A stretch of DNA of 64,000 nt. Origin: Apostichopus japonicus. Taxonomy: Eukaryota > Echinodermata > Holothuroidea > Aspidochirotida > Stichopodidae. The first letter of the stretch is position 1. Each line of letters starts with the position of its first letter. Positions 23,230 through 34,780 of the stretch are shown here, one piece after another. The stretch covers positions 2,420,501 to 2,484,500 of the forward strand of contig NC_092573.1 in NCBI RefSeq assembly GCF_037975245.1, given 5' to 3'. Under the pieces are notes generated by a model. That model saw only the letters and a program-made list of their open reading frames with translations. It made no database searches and was not told the origin of the DNA. The position numbers were made by a program, and so were the translations under genes.

Positions 23230-26200
23230 CTAATGAGAAAGAGAGAGATATGCAGAAAGTAAGCATCACACATTTAAAAAATATTCAGAACAGTCAATTG
23301 AAATAGTGACTTAAAAACTCATAAATTTGGAAAATAAAAGAATTGATCTATTTTTAAATGCATTACCCAATTTAGAGATTTTGACATATACAAGCAGCTT
23401 GTGTGGATTGACCCTAAACCACCAGAAAGCTAACAGCCTAACTACAGTAGGGGAAGTTTAATTTTGTAATTTTTAGTAACTCAAAGTGAATCAGCTACGT
23501 ACTTTGTGGTGATAGTATAACTTCACCGTCTGTTTCTCGAAATAGCTGCAGCTCTCTAGAGACCTCGGAATTCAATTTATTTTCTCCAGGTACACAGACG
23601 ATGACATTTGCATGATGTTGACTGATATGACGGCCACAGGAAACACCTTGAGCACCCTGGGTGTGTGATCCACACAGCAGCACCACGGTAGGTTTCTGAT
23701 GCTTGTTCCCCACTTTAAACCTGTCAAAAAAAGGATATTCAAGAATAAATGCTGGGCAAAAGTTGAAAAACATGACTACTACTTAAGGAATAATTTGTCG
23801 AGAGCCCTTACATACTTTAGTACTAGCACTATTCAAGTGAGACAAATTTGTTACAGAAACACAAAGATTTGTAAGGGGTCATTGTATTCAGAAGCTTTAG
23901 TCTCTCAAATAGAATTAAATGCCTCAAAACCTAAAAAACTAATTACTTAGTGCATAAATGGCCATAAATAATATTCAGTTCCAAAATATCTTCAACTACT
24001 TACGGAAACCGTCACTGCTATTATTGCCCATTGAAGGCTAGTTCCAGTGAGTGAATGTACCAAATAAGTGAATGACAGTGCCTTACACTGGACCATAAAT
24101 TGCCCAACATTAGGCATATAGTACCTTAGAAGTGAACAAAGAGTTACCTTTCACTGAATCAAAGTGTCTTACTGCAGTTGCATGAAAGTGTGAAAGAATA
24201 CCAAATTATATGTTAATATCTTGCTTTCTAATATACACCTCCCTCATTTCAGCTTGCATTTAGTACATATTACAGTCGCAAGTGTCTCAACCATACAGGG
24301 TCAGCTGCCACTTATAAACAAGCATTTCACATTTATCTGTAGACTGTCTTTTACTATAGAAAGTCAATAAAATATTATTCAAAGGTTGAAGTAGAACCAA
24401 ATGGTACCTCTGGGAACCTCCAATTAGGCCAAGCACAAGCTGTGCACAGCAGAGCCCAACAGTTGCGATTCTCCTTTCACGGCTGAAACCAGCCATTTCA
24501 GAACTCTTAAAGATGGCTGCCCTATCACCCGAAGAGACAGCGGGAACCTTCTGTTCATTCTCTGCAAATAAAACAAAATTTCACGCTTCGACATTACAAA
24601 ATAGCTATCTATCAGCCGATAAAGAAAAACGATATGTGAAGTTACCATACCAATGAAGAGGTATCCATTTTTTGTACACAGCATGTTTGTATTTTCGGTG
24701 TTACACGGATATGCTTAAGCACCAAAGTCAAATTCCTATCGTTGACTTATATTGGTTTAGAAAACTAATCACTAAACAGACTAAGAGAATGAACATAGGT
24801 ACAAGATTCATTTTGATATGCCAGTATGTGAAAGCCAAGAATGCACCTTTAACATATCAATAATGAGCCACTGACCCTTCTATTATGCTTACTGCACATA
24901 GCAATTTATTAACAAAGACCATATTTCAAATCTGCTGTGACATCTACTCGCTACTTCTGTTTTTTTTTAAATAAGAGAGCCTTTTTCCAAATGGCTACAC
25001 CAAGCAACTAGTTAATGATTTGCCACTCTCTTGTACTGTGATCAAATCATCAATGCCTTGTTTGGATTATCAACAACTTGCTTCAAGTCATCAAAGCTCC
25101 CTGCCATAAAGGACAAAGAACTAAACATAACAATGTTCTAAGTTGTCAATTTTAGATCTGTGAAACCACGACCACAATGCCTGAAAGTGCAACCTCTTCA
25201 AAATATGTCAAAATGCCAAAGTTTAATACAAAACACACACACAGACATGCACACACAAACACAACAAATAAAACAATGGTGTGGAGCCACAAGTAGCAAG
25301 CAACAGTTCCTGAACACCCTCTACATGGATGAACATTACGATCATGTCTTCATAGAATCACAGCTGCACTCATCAGATACACAATATTGTCATATAAACA
25401 GAGCAAACAGATGCCATCTGATAATGTTTGACAGTATTTTAAAGCCAGGAAGATAACAGTATGTCAGTGCTATTTTATATAGATCTTGTCATAAATTGCA
25501 TACCCAGGAACTAGTAAATTAGTTGTGGCATAAACAGGATCGTTACAAGTGAGTTAATCTACAGTCAGTAAGGTGTCGTGTAGCTCCTGCAAGTAAGTTT
25601 TCAACCAAGTTACTTCAATTTGGTACCTGTTAAATAGTAATAGCCATCTTTCGTTGCACTTGGCTGGGATTTTTCTTCTTTCTCAACTTCATCGTCGTCG
25701 AGGACATTTTCGTGAGGCTGCAAATACTGTTCCTTTTTCTTTCTGAACGGAGGACCATCTTTCATCGCGTCTATCTCCTCAAACACGGCAGCTTTGTCAA
25801 ATCGGGCTAAGTTCTCTCCAAAGTCGAAATCATCCATGAAGCTCTCCACTGGGGCACTAAAACACTCCTCATTCTTCATCTGGTGAAAAGAACGACGCTT
25901 CCCTTCTATTTTCAGGGGTGACGAGCGATACTTGGAATTGTTGTTGGGACCACCTGATGGATGAACACATTTTTTTTTGTGGTAATTTCTGAGTAATGTT
26001 ACACAGTAGGTAATGCACACTGTCACACAAAACCACATGGCCTCACTTGGAATTGCTGTTGGGCCCACTTGATGATATGAAGTTTTCTCTTTTTTGGGGG
26101 GGGCCAATTCTGAGTCATGTTACGAGGTAGGTAATGCACACTGTCACAGAAAAACACATGGCCAGAGTCACAACTTCTTCTGCTTTTGTAATTATTATTT

Positions 26201-28138
26201 TCTATGACTTGAGAAGTAACTTAAATACTCTAGAACTTCAACTACCTATTTCAATATTTGATGGTCTTTTGGAGGGAAAAGAAACTTCACAAAGTTAGAG
26301 AGAGTAATATAAGTTGTAGGATATTGTCAAATTTGTCTTTTGTTCAAAATTTTTAATGCAGACCGATTCTTATTGAGTGTGTATTGTTGAACACTTGATA
26401 TTCCATGTAATGATCAAATGGGGCAGAGATATATGTATGGGGGTCATTGGGGTCAATACTTAGATGCTCTTTTGTTTTCTCCACTTTTTTATCTTTGGGG
26501 TGGGGGGGATGGAGGTCTGATCAATGAAATTAACTGAATGACCTCTGACCAAAACTCACCAGACTTTCTCCGTCTCCTGCTGCGATCATTCCAAGGGACT
26601 TCCTCATCAGTAGAATCACCCCCGACCACAAACTGAGCACCATTTCCATTAACTGTCTTCTTGCGATGATTGTTCTCAGGGGTGTTAGCTCTTCTGTTAG
26701 ATCTAGATGGACTTGTAAAGGACTTGGATCTAGTAATCGATGAGTCATTATGGTGAATTTCTTCCTCCAGGTGTTCTCCATCAGATCTATTCTCCCGCCT
26801 CTTGTTCAATGGGGACTGGAATGCCGACTGCCTCTGTTTCCCCTTTTCTGCTTTCTGTGGAGTATTCCCAGCACTAACTGAACCGGCCTTTTCAGGATTA
26901 CCATGTCTTACCGGAGACTTGGAATGAGACTTTCTAACGGAGGAATCCAGTTTTCCGTTCTTCTTTCCTGTGGTCGTCTCGCTTGGGTGACGGCTGTCTT
27001 GTTTGGGAGGGTTGACGTTTTCTTTCTCGTGTTGTGAAACGAGTCCATCAGATATCTCCAAAATTTTCAAATCTTTTATATCAATCGCTCTATAAAGAGA
27101 ATAATAACCAGTTTTGAGAAATATGTGACATGTGATGTTGAGCTTTACAAAGTTCATGAAATGTATCTACAAGTCTACATAATAACAAGACTGTTCTGAG
27201 GAAAGGAAAAAAAAAGTTTCCTGCCATGCAAAGACATGCGCGAACCAGATTTATTAACCTGATGCATTCTGCTGTAACAGATCTGAACAACAGTAGTTGA
27301 TAAATCGCTGTTATACTTACTAGATTCATGAAAGTAATGACTGTTACTTGTAATTAACCTATTTGGAACTAGATTTCCTCTTACATCAGGCCAGAGATTA
27401 TCATTGATCATCTCATATCGGTGAGTACAAGCTGACTACAGCAGCTATTGTGGAACAAATTACTGACTTCCCAACATTTCTACAGAATTATGTACAAAGT
27501 CAGTTGTATTTATATTTGGTGGGAAATGGAATATGATAATATATGTTGGTGTAGTAATGAAGCATCACCAACAACTTTCAATCACTTTTCAATAAAGGAA
27601 AGCAACTAATCTCTTGTTCCAATGGGATGAATAAATGTACCATCAAAGAGAAACCATACCAGAAGTCTAAAACTAAAGAAAATTATGAAAAACCCATAGC
27701 TGAACCAAAGTATAAATGATTGCCTACTGTTGCAGAACTGATTAGTGGCAGGCTTTTTTCCATACATCTTAGAAAATAATATATACCTACTGTAGCTGAT
27801 GTAGGCATTCACTGTCCAAACACAACACACACATGACACAGTGTAGGCAAAATACAGTAGGTGCATGTTTCATGCATGGATGACCACTTTGCAAATTGCA
27901 GCCTGCAGGAAACGCACAATAAACTGTTATTGTCGTTCAATTTGTCCTCAAAGGGGGTTAAAATATCTCACCTGATAGTTACTTCTGGGACTTCATATTT
28001 AACTCCATTTCTAAATGTGTCCTTTAGAGAGATTGTCTGTTTCTCTTTGTTTACAGATGTCACCACCCCTTGGAAGGTACCGAGGGAATCACCACAGTCC
28101 AGGGACAGAAGGTTGCCAACAAAACTCATTTGATCCAT
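22907..28138 (-). CDS. EDC3: EDC3, enhancer of mRNA decapping 3 (complete, six coding exons)
   Basis: Exons 27972-28138, 26560-27089, 25627-25953, 24408-24561, 23503-23720 and 22907-23229 join in frame into 572 residues (human is 508). Residues 1-70 are the LSm domain (CGDSLGTFQGVVTSVN, NGVKYEVPEVTIR, LKILEIS). Residues 75-270 are a basic, Ser/Asn-rich linker. The FDF motif is DDFDFGENLARFDKAAVFEE (about 273-292). Residues 350-572 are the YjeF-N domain (KPTVVLLCGSHTQGAQGVSC, LPASPVDLIISALHRP, GNIYLCDPGIP, GSKFVIPLEDT). EDC3 is a cytoplasmic P-body scaffold: LSm binds DCP2/DCP1, FDF binds the DDX6 helicase, and the YjeF-N domain dimerises. The start matches the human N-terminus in spacing to CGDSLG. 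Joining the upstream donor (28725) to the acceptor (28158) makes an in-frame TAA just before this start region. Confidence 0.96.
23503..23720 (-). CDS. EDC3: EDC3 coding exon 5 (YjeF-N core)
   Basis: Acceptor TTTTTGACAG, 218 nt, donor GTACGTAGC. It reads RFKVGNKHQKPTVVLLCGSH then TQGAQGVSCGRHISQHHANV, close to the family's RPTVALLCGPHVKGAQGISCGRH block. Confidence 0.95.
23721..24407 (-). other. EDC3 intron 4
   Basis: AT-rich intron; nothing else recognised. Confidence 0.85.
24408..24561 (-). CDS. EDC3: EDC3 coding exon 4 (start of YjeF-N domain)
   Basis: Acceptor ATTTGCAG, 154 nt, donor GTACCATTTGG. It reads ENEQKVPAVSSGDRA, then RRIATVGLCCAQLVLGLIGG, aligning with the VVPSIS...MTGVCASQMALTLLGG region of human EDC3. 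Confidence 0.94.
24562..25626 (-). other. EDC3 intron 3
   Basis: AT-rich intron with a short CA-rich stretch near 25234-25262; nothing else recognised. Confidence 0.85.
25627..25953 (-). CDS. EDC3: EDC3 coding exon 3 (FDF motif)
   Basis: Acceptor CATCAG, 327 nt, donor GTACCAAATT. It carries DDFDFGENLARFDKAAVFEE and HENVLDDDE, matching the FDF box and the RHDENILES block of vertebrate EDC3. It ends YYYLT plus one base. A degenerate copy of its 5' edge lies just upstream (26046-26163). Confidence 0.95.
25931..26163. repeat. Local tandem duplication copying the EDC3 exon 3 acceptor
   Basis: Copy 1 (25931-26042) and copy 2 (26046-26163) share CTTGGAATTG, GTTGGG, CCCACYTGATG, CTGAGTMATGTTAC, GTAGGTAATGCACACTGTCA and CACATGGCC. 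Copy 1 contains the first about 23 nt of exon 3 and its CAG acceptor. In copy 2 the acceptor has become AAG, and a run of nine Gs was gained. Confidence 0.9.
26164..26559 (-). other. Rest of EDC3 intron 2
   Basis: Unassigned sequence with a polyG tract near 26499-26508. Confidence 0.8.
26560..27089 (-). CDS. EDC3: EDC3 coding exon 2 (end of LSm plus basic/Ser-rich linker)
   Basis: Acceptor TTTATAG, 530 nt, donor GTGAGTTTTG. It begins RAIDIKDLKILEIS, the final LSm strand, then a low-complexity linker with many KSxSP/RSxR sites (HSKSPVRHG, TRSKSFTSPSRSNRR) and ends SRRRRKS. The linker is probably disordered. Confidence 0.95.
27090..27971 (-). other. EDC3 intron 1 of the coding region
   Basis: AT-rich intron; no repeat family or additional exon recognised. 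Confidence 0.85.
27972..28138 (-). CDS. EDC3: EDC3 coding exon 1 (LSm domain)
   Basis: ATG at 28136-28138; donor GTGAGATATTT. It encodes MDQMSFVGNLLSLDCGDSLG onward and ends two bases into the Arg codon after PEVTI. The exon begins about 20 nt upstream of the ATG, after acceptor TTTGCAG. Confidence 0.95.
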
Positions 28139-28338
28139 GAGCACTTTGCCTGACAGTTCTGCAAATTAAAACATGAAAAACATGAAATTAAAACATGAAA
28201 AGGTTATTCTCGAAGACCATTTTTATCCTATCTAAATTGAATATATCCATCATAATAAACTATATGGTAGCCATTTTGTCATGATCCATTTAAACCATGA
28301 ACATCTTGCCTGACAAAACTGCAAATTCAAACATAAAA
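28134..28338. repeat. Duplicated EDC3 start/acceptor segment
   Basis: Bases 28134-28176 and 28295-28338 are diverged copies about 161 bp apart sharing CCATGA, CTTGCCTGACA or TTTGCCTGACA, CTGCAAATT and AAACAT. The first copy contains the EDC3 start codon region and its TTTGCAG acceptor; the second retains TTTGCAG and CATGG-like words in the 5' intron. Confidence 0.75.
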
Positions 28339-28724
28339 GGATGGGCCCTTAACTTAGGCCAAGCCTTGCTGTACATTGTAACTGTAAGCTTATATTATAA
28401 TTATATATAAGTGTAGCCTAAGATAATTTCAACCTAGGCCTAGGCTAAGTTAGCCCTAAACTTTAAAGTAATTAAATATCCATGTGTCCCCTTGTTCTGT
28501 TGCCCTTAAAAGGATTAAGCTGTATGGTAGTCGTGTTGATAGTGATAGAAAGGGTAACTCTCAAACGCTCAGCGTGTGATTCTTAACGTAGACTATACTG
28601 TTTCTCTCAAGTCTTGGGCTTAGTCTGTGGCTTCAAAGTTAGCCTTATTTGATCTTGTTTGCATAACAAATGCCTGTTACTAGTGTTAGGCTACACATGT
28701 ATAACGTTGAATGGGAATACTTAC

Positions 28725-28860
28725 AGTGCACTAAGCCCTCTTTCAAATTTTAAACGGAATTGTCTTTGCTACGATCTCGTAACGAGAGAGTTGTTTTAAT
28801 TTGCTAGTTAAGCATACGGCTCTAAATATGCGTGCTGCTGATGCTGAGAAGGTCCAAACT
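28725..28860 (-). other. EDC3: Probable EDC3 non-coding first exon
   Basis: A strong donor GTAAGTATTC follows 28725 on the minus strand. The upstream sequence has no usable ORF (its ATG is followed by CTT AAC TAG). Joined to the acceptor at 28158 it gives a TAA codon in frame directly before CTGTCAGGC...ATG, which fits a 5' UTR exon. The 5' edge is not defined. Confidence 0.5.
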
Positions 28861-29044
28861 TCTGTGCTGTATTAATTGTTTGTGATGTAGTGTAGGCTAT
28901 GCAAAGACTAAGTATTCTCTTAGCCTAAGCTAGTGCTAGTAGTGTAGTTTTTTAATGAGAGATTCAGGAATCATTTATGCAAGGCTCGTATTACACTTTA
29001 CTGGTGTGTGCAATATTTCACATCATTTGTAATGCTCATTGCTA

Positions 29045-29090
29045 TGGAAAGCCAATCGAGCAATTATTGCTATTGACCAATCAAACAACG
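29045..29090 (-). promoter_or_regulatory. Paired CCAAT boxes upstream of EDC3
   Basis: GCCAATCGAG at 29051-29060 and GACCAATCAA at 29075-29084 match the NF-Y CCAAT pattern and are 25 bp apart, about 330-360 bp upstream of the putative non-coding exon's donor. No TATA box was seen. Confidence 0.35.
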
Positions 29091-30660
29091 AATGATTTCA
29101 ATCATCTTGTGCACACATCTTCCGAAACTGAGAGTCGGTGACTGAAGCTGCCTAGAAAAATTGTTTAAATTGTTGGTATTCTGTAAGTCAAAAACTATAT
29201 CTTGAAAACATTTTGTATCGTGAAGATATGATTTTTATTTCAAGTTTGCTGATATTTTGTAATGCCTCTGGCAAGAGCAGAGTACAATTGGGATGAAAAT
29301 GTACTCTTTTTATTTCAGAATAATCGATCATTTATCCACAGATTAACATTATATTTCTACAAAAGAATGGAACTGTGGTGAAATTCTAAATACAGAGAAT
29401 ATTGACAGCTAAGCAAAAATGCTATGACAGGAAAGTGAAGCAAGTTGAAGAACATCTACACTGATGGCATTAAAGACCAAGGAAAGCCAGATCAGAATTA
29501 GTAACATTCAATCAACCATAGTATGAGTCCATCAGTGGTCGCGCAGAGGCCACTGCCAGTTGTTTACAACTTTTCAAACACAATTTCCTCTAACCTCGGT
29601 ACCTACTATTTCAACTTATACACAATTTTGAAAACTTGTTCAAGTTTCAAATTTTGCTCATTAATATCTTTCTTTAAATTCTTGTGATAGTTCTGTCTAG
29701 TTATAATCCAGCATGTGGATGTCATTTCAACAAACCTACCCGGTGAGTGGTAATTTACAAGAAGAATGTAATGAGCTATGACTATTTCCAAATCGTTAAA
29801 GAGAGTCTACCGAAAGCAGGCTGTCGTTAGTACTTCTTTGAGGCATGTGAAGCTATCTGGTGCAATAGATGCAAATATGTAAGAAGAAAGATATTACATG
29901 TAGAACATTTCCGGTAAAATCGATAAACCAGGGAGTTGTTATGGAATCACAATTCCCTGGATAAACACCCCTAAGTGATGACATACACCAACCCTCCCCT
30001 CCCCTCCCACCGCCACCAAATATAGTTTCCGTTCATTCCTATAGTACTACAATGACACGTATATTAAATTTATCTTCTTAATTAATGGATTTGTAATTCA
30101 TTCTATAACTGATCAACTTTCATGGGCGTATAGGTGTTGGAATAACAAACCAACCTATAGGGAGCAAAAAATTATCTAATTTTACAAACAGTCGACTATT
30201 TAAAGAAGAAACAAACACATACACTCTAATGTGCCTGACTATGTTGTTTTTGAAATTATGACGGCTTCATGTAACCAGTATAGCAATAAACATTCCAGTG
30301 TCAGACATCAGAGTATTGTTGAATAAGTCAATAAACTCAACATACACGAAGTATAAACTGCTTTTGATGAGGTAATTAAAATACTTGCTTAAATCAGTTT
30401 AAAATAATCACCATTTAACTATCTGGCATTGTTTTTATAACCGACAAACGGTCCTCCAAACCTTGAGTTTATAAATTTGTTTTACCATGCTTGCTTTCAT
30501 ATTACTTATCACTGTTCAACCATATCGCCGACGCGACAATCCATGTCTAATTCGCGTCCCGCCTTAAGTCCTACGAAAATCAAGAAGTGTTTTGATAGAA
30601 AACATCATATTATATATGTGTGTATGTGTTTATATATTTTCAACTCATTACGATATATAG
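29091..30660. other. Unassigned stretch
   Basis: No coding exon or repeat family supported. A plus-strand GTAAGTCAA near 29183 is donor-like but isolated. Confidence 0.5.
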
Positions 30661-32221
<1,561 letters not shown>

Positions 32222-32249
32222 ACACACACACACACACATATATATATAT

Positions 32250-32321
<72 letters not shown>
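32222..32321. repeat. CA followed by TA microsatellite
   Basis: About 8 CA units pass directly into about 40 TA units, with one GA interruption. Confidence 0.97.
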
Positions 32322-32322
<1 letters not shown>

Positions 32323-34490
32323 CAAATATCTCTATTCGTAGTTAAGTAAGGCTACAAACCATATCATAGAACATGACAGTACTCTCAAATCAAAAGTGTG
32401 TGTGTGTGTGTTTTATATGTGAGTGTATGGGTGGTTATTTGTGCGTGTATATGTGTATGGCATGATTTGACGCTTTGACTTGTAAACACGATAAGTTCGA
32501 AAGTATAAGCTTCGATGAACTTCACAATTGGTATCTTGATCCAACTTAGTGAGTAAAAAAACGATATTGTTTTCTCTAGGGCTCAAATGTCATTTAAGGT
32601 CAACAGAGGTCAAATTTTAAAGTGATATGGTAGGGGCGGGGGGGGGGGGGGTGGTTGCGTGGGAATGTAAGGTTTTGTGTTTTCTAAAGTTCACGGGAGG
32701 GTGAGAGTCGGGAGAGGACGGTAGGGAAGGGGTGTGTTTGAGAAGTCGGGGATTTCGATTGGAAGACAATTACACCGCCCACTGGTACTGATAGCTTGCC
32801 CGGATGCATGGTGAACTTTAAACCTTGCGAATCAAAGACTAAACAACATTAACCATATTATATACAGGTACAACCTAGTAACGGTTGCTCTCAGAATCGA
32901 TGCAGTTGTATGCCTCATTAACAATATGAAACTATGTCATGAAGTCAATCATAAGTAAGTCGCCCTTTCTTTTTATATTAAGCGCGATACAATAACGTGA
33001 ACGTCCCTTTGTCTCTCTGTCTCTGTTAATGCACAACGCATGTTGAAACATTTCATTACTTCTTTCCACATTTTGGTTTGTGCTTCTCGGTCTTGTTTTT
33101 TCCCCCGTTAATAACAACGATGCCAGACATTCATGCCATTTCCATCCAATTTAACAGTAACCTACTTTCTATAATCCCGATTGTTTTCCATTATATAGAG
33201 TGTATTCAGAACAAAGCATAAGGTTTGCAAATCAACTATGCTAATTTAACAAGGAAGTCCCTTATTCGCGGTCGCTGAGGTAAACATGTTATAGGCTATA
33301 CACAGAAAGTGATTGCACTAGTCATTACACCGAGCGATTTTGAAACGCACACCGTATTCCGATTTTTTCATTTGCGCAGAGAGAAACAGCATATAGCCTG
33401 CAGCCATGGACTTGGGCAATATATTTTTTATATAGACGTATATACCCGCAATCTTGTTCTATAAATGATCCAAACGGTTCTTCTTGCAATTCGAAAAATG
33501 AAGGGAGTTGTAAACTTCCATACAAAACATAATGAATTCCCCAAACCGTCAACCCGCCAGAACCCGGCCAAGCGGAAGACAGAGAAAATCAATAACATAT
33601 AATGAAAAGGGAATTGAAAACCATGTCAATTAGTGTGTTCTTCGGAGTATATGGTATACATATATACTATTCGACACAATACAGCCTGTGTACAGTGCAA
33701 AAAAAACCCAAATTTGTAATGCATATTCATAACACAATACTTCAATATGATTGGTGGAGTATGGAACATCTCATTAAAGGCACGCATGGTGATGTAAAGT
33801 AAAACACGGCATGCCGTTTTCCGAGGACTTTCAATGTACTTTCAAGTTATAACAGGGAACAGCTACAGAGCTGGTTTGTGATGGACAAATACATGTTTTT
33901 TTGAAAGTTAGCAACATGCAGTGAGGTTTTTTAAAGATTCTTTTGGATAACATTGGTGTTATTGGCAGGTATGGACAGGAAATTTACTTAAGACTAGTAC
34001 GTGTGCGTGTGTGTGTGTTGGAACGATATATTTGTGCAATCATGATTACTGGTTACTGGTGGTGATGGAAGGGGGTGGGGACGGGGAAGATACAACAAAA
34101 GGATCACTATAAAAAAAAGGGACAATATCCTCGTTAAGACATTCCACTGAAGATAATCCTGTGTGCCCGTATGTTTCATTGTCGCGACCATTAACTGTCT
34201 GTCTGGTTGCACGTGTGAGTTGGCCGATATAATTATATTCTTCGCAGTGTCAGTGAACCTTCTAAATTTGCCCACAGAGCTTAAAGGTCATGAGTACTAT
34301 ATCCAAATAAGCTAGAAGACCTAACCTATAATGGTCACTCACGCAGACAACTTCAACAAACATTTGACTGCAATCCTCGAAACAATTTAACATCAAGACT
34401 GAGACATTTCATTATCTAACTTCATTTAACACTTACAATTGTCTGGGAATAATTTGGACGGCCAGGATCTCTAAAGGTAGATCTACTAAG
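32322..34490. other. Unassigned stretch
   Basis: TG run near 32398-32411, a direct pair AGGTCA-ACAG-AGGTCA at 32597-32612, a long polyG tract near 32636-32652 and a GT run near 34003-34018. No coding exon supported. Confidence 0.5.
32597..32612 (+). promoter_or_regulatory. Perfect DR4-type AGGTCA direct repeat
   Basis: AGGTCA, four spacer bases, AGGTCA. This arrangement can bind nuclear receptor heterodimers, but it lies far from any gene seen here and may be chance or repeat-derived. Confidence 0.3.
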
Positions 34491-34780
34491 CAGTGGCGCA
34501 CCTAGAATAGTTGGCACCCGGGGCGGATCCTTCCTTGTAGGAGATGCAGTCCTGGGTGGAGGGGTCTAGTGGAAGGGGATCCCCCTCCCCTTTTAGAAAA
34601 TCTTGTTTAGGTAAGGTGGCCTCGATGCAAAATGGTGCTATCTTTGACAAAGTTTTGCACTGGTCACACAATGATTGACAAAAATTAGGGACATTTGTTT
34701 TGGGCTGTGGCATGGCACCTCCCCCCTGACTTGCACCCGGGCGGGACGCCCCCCCCCCTTCCCCGCTTTTTACGCCACTG
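34491..34780. mobile_element. hAT-type MITE, 290 bp
   Basis: Begins CAGTGGCGCACC and ends TTACGCCACTG; the outer eight bases are perfect inverted repeats. Flanking 8-mers CTACTAAG (34483-34490) and CAACTAAG (34781-34788) match at 7 of 8 positions, fitting a hAT target duplication. No transposase. The internal sequence is GC-rich with C-runs. Confidence 0.82.
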
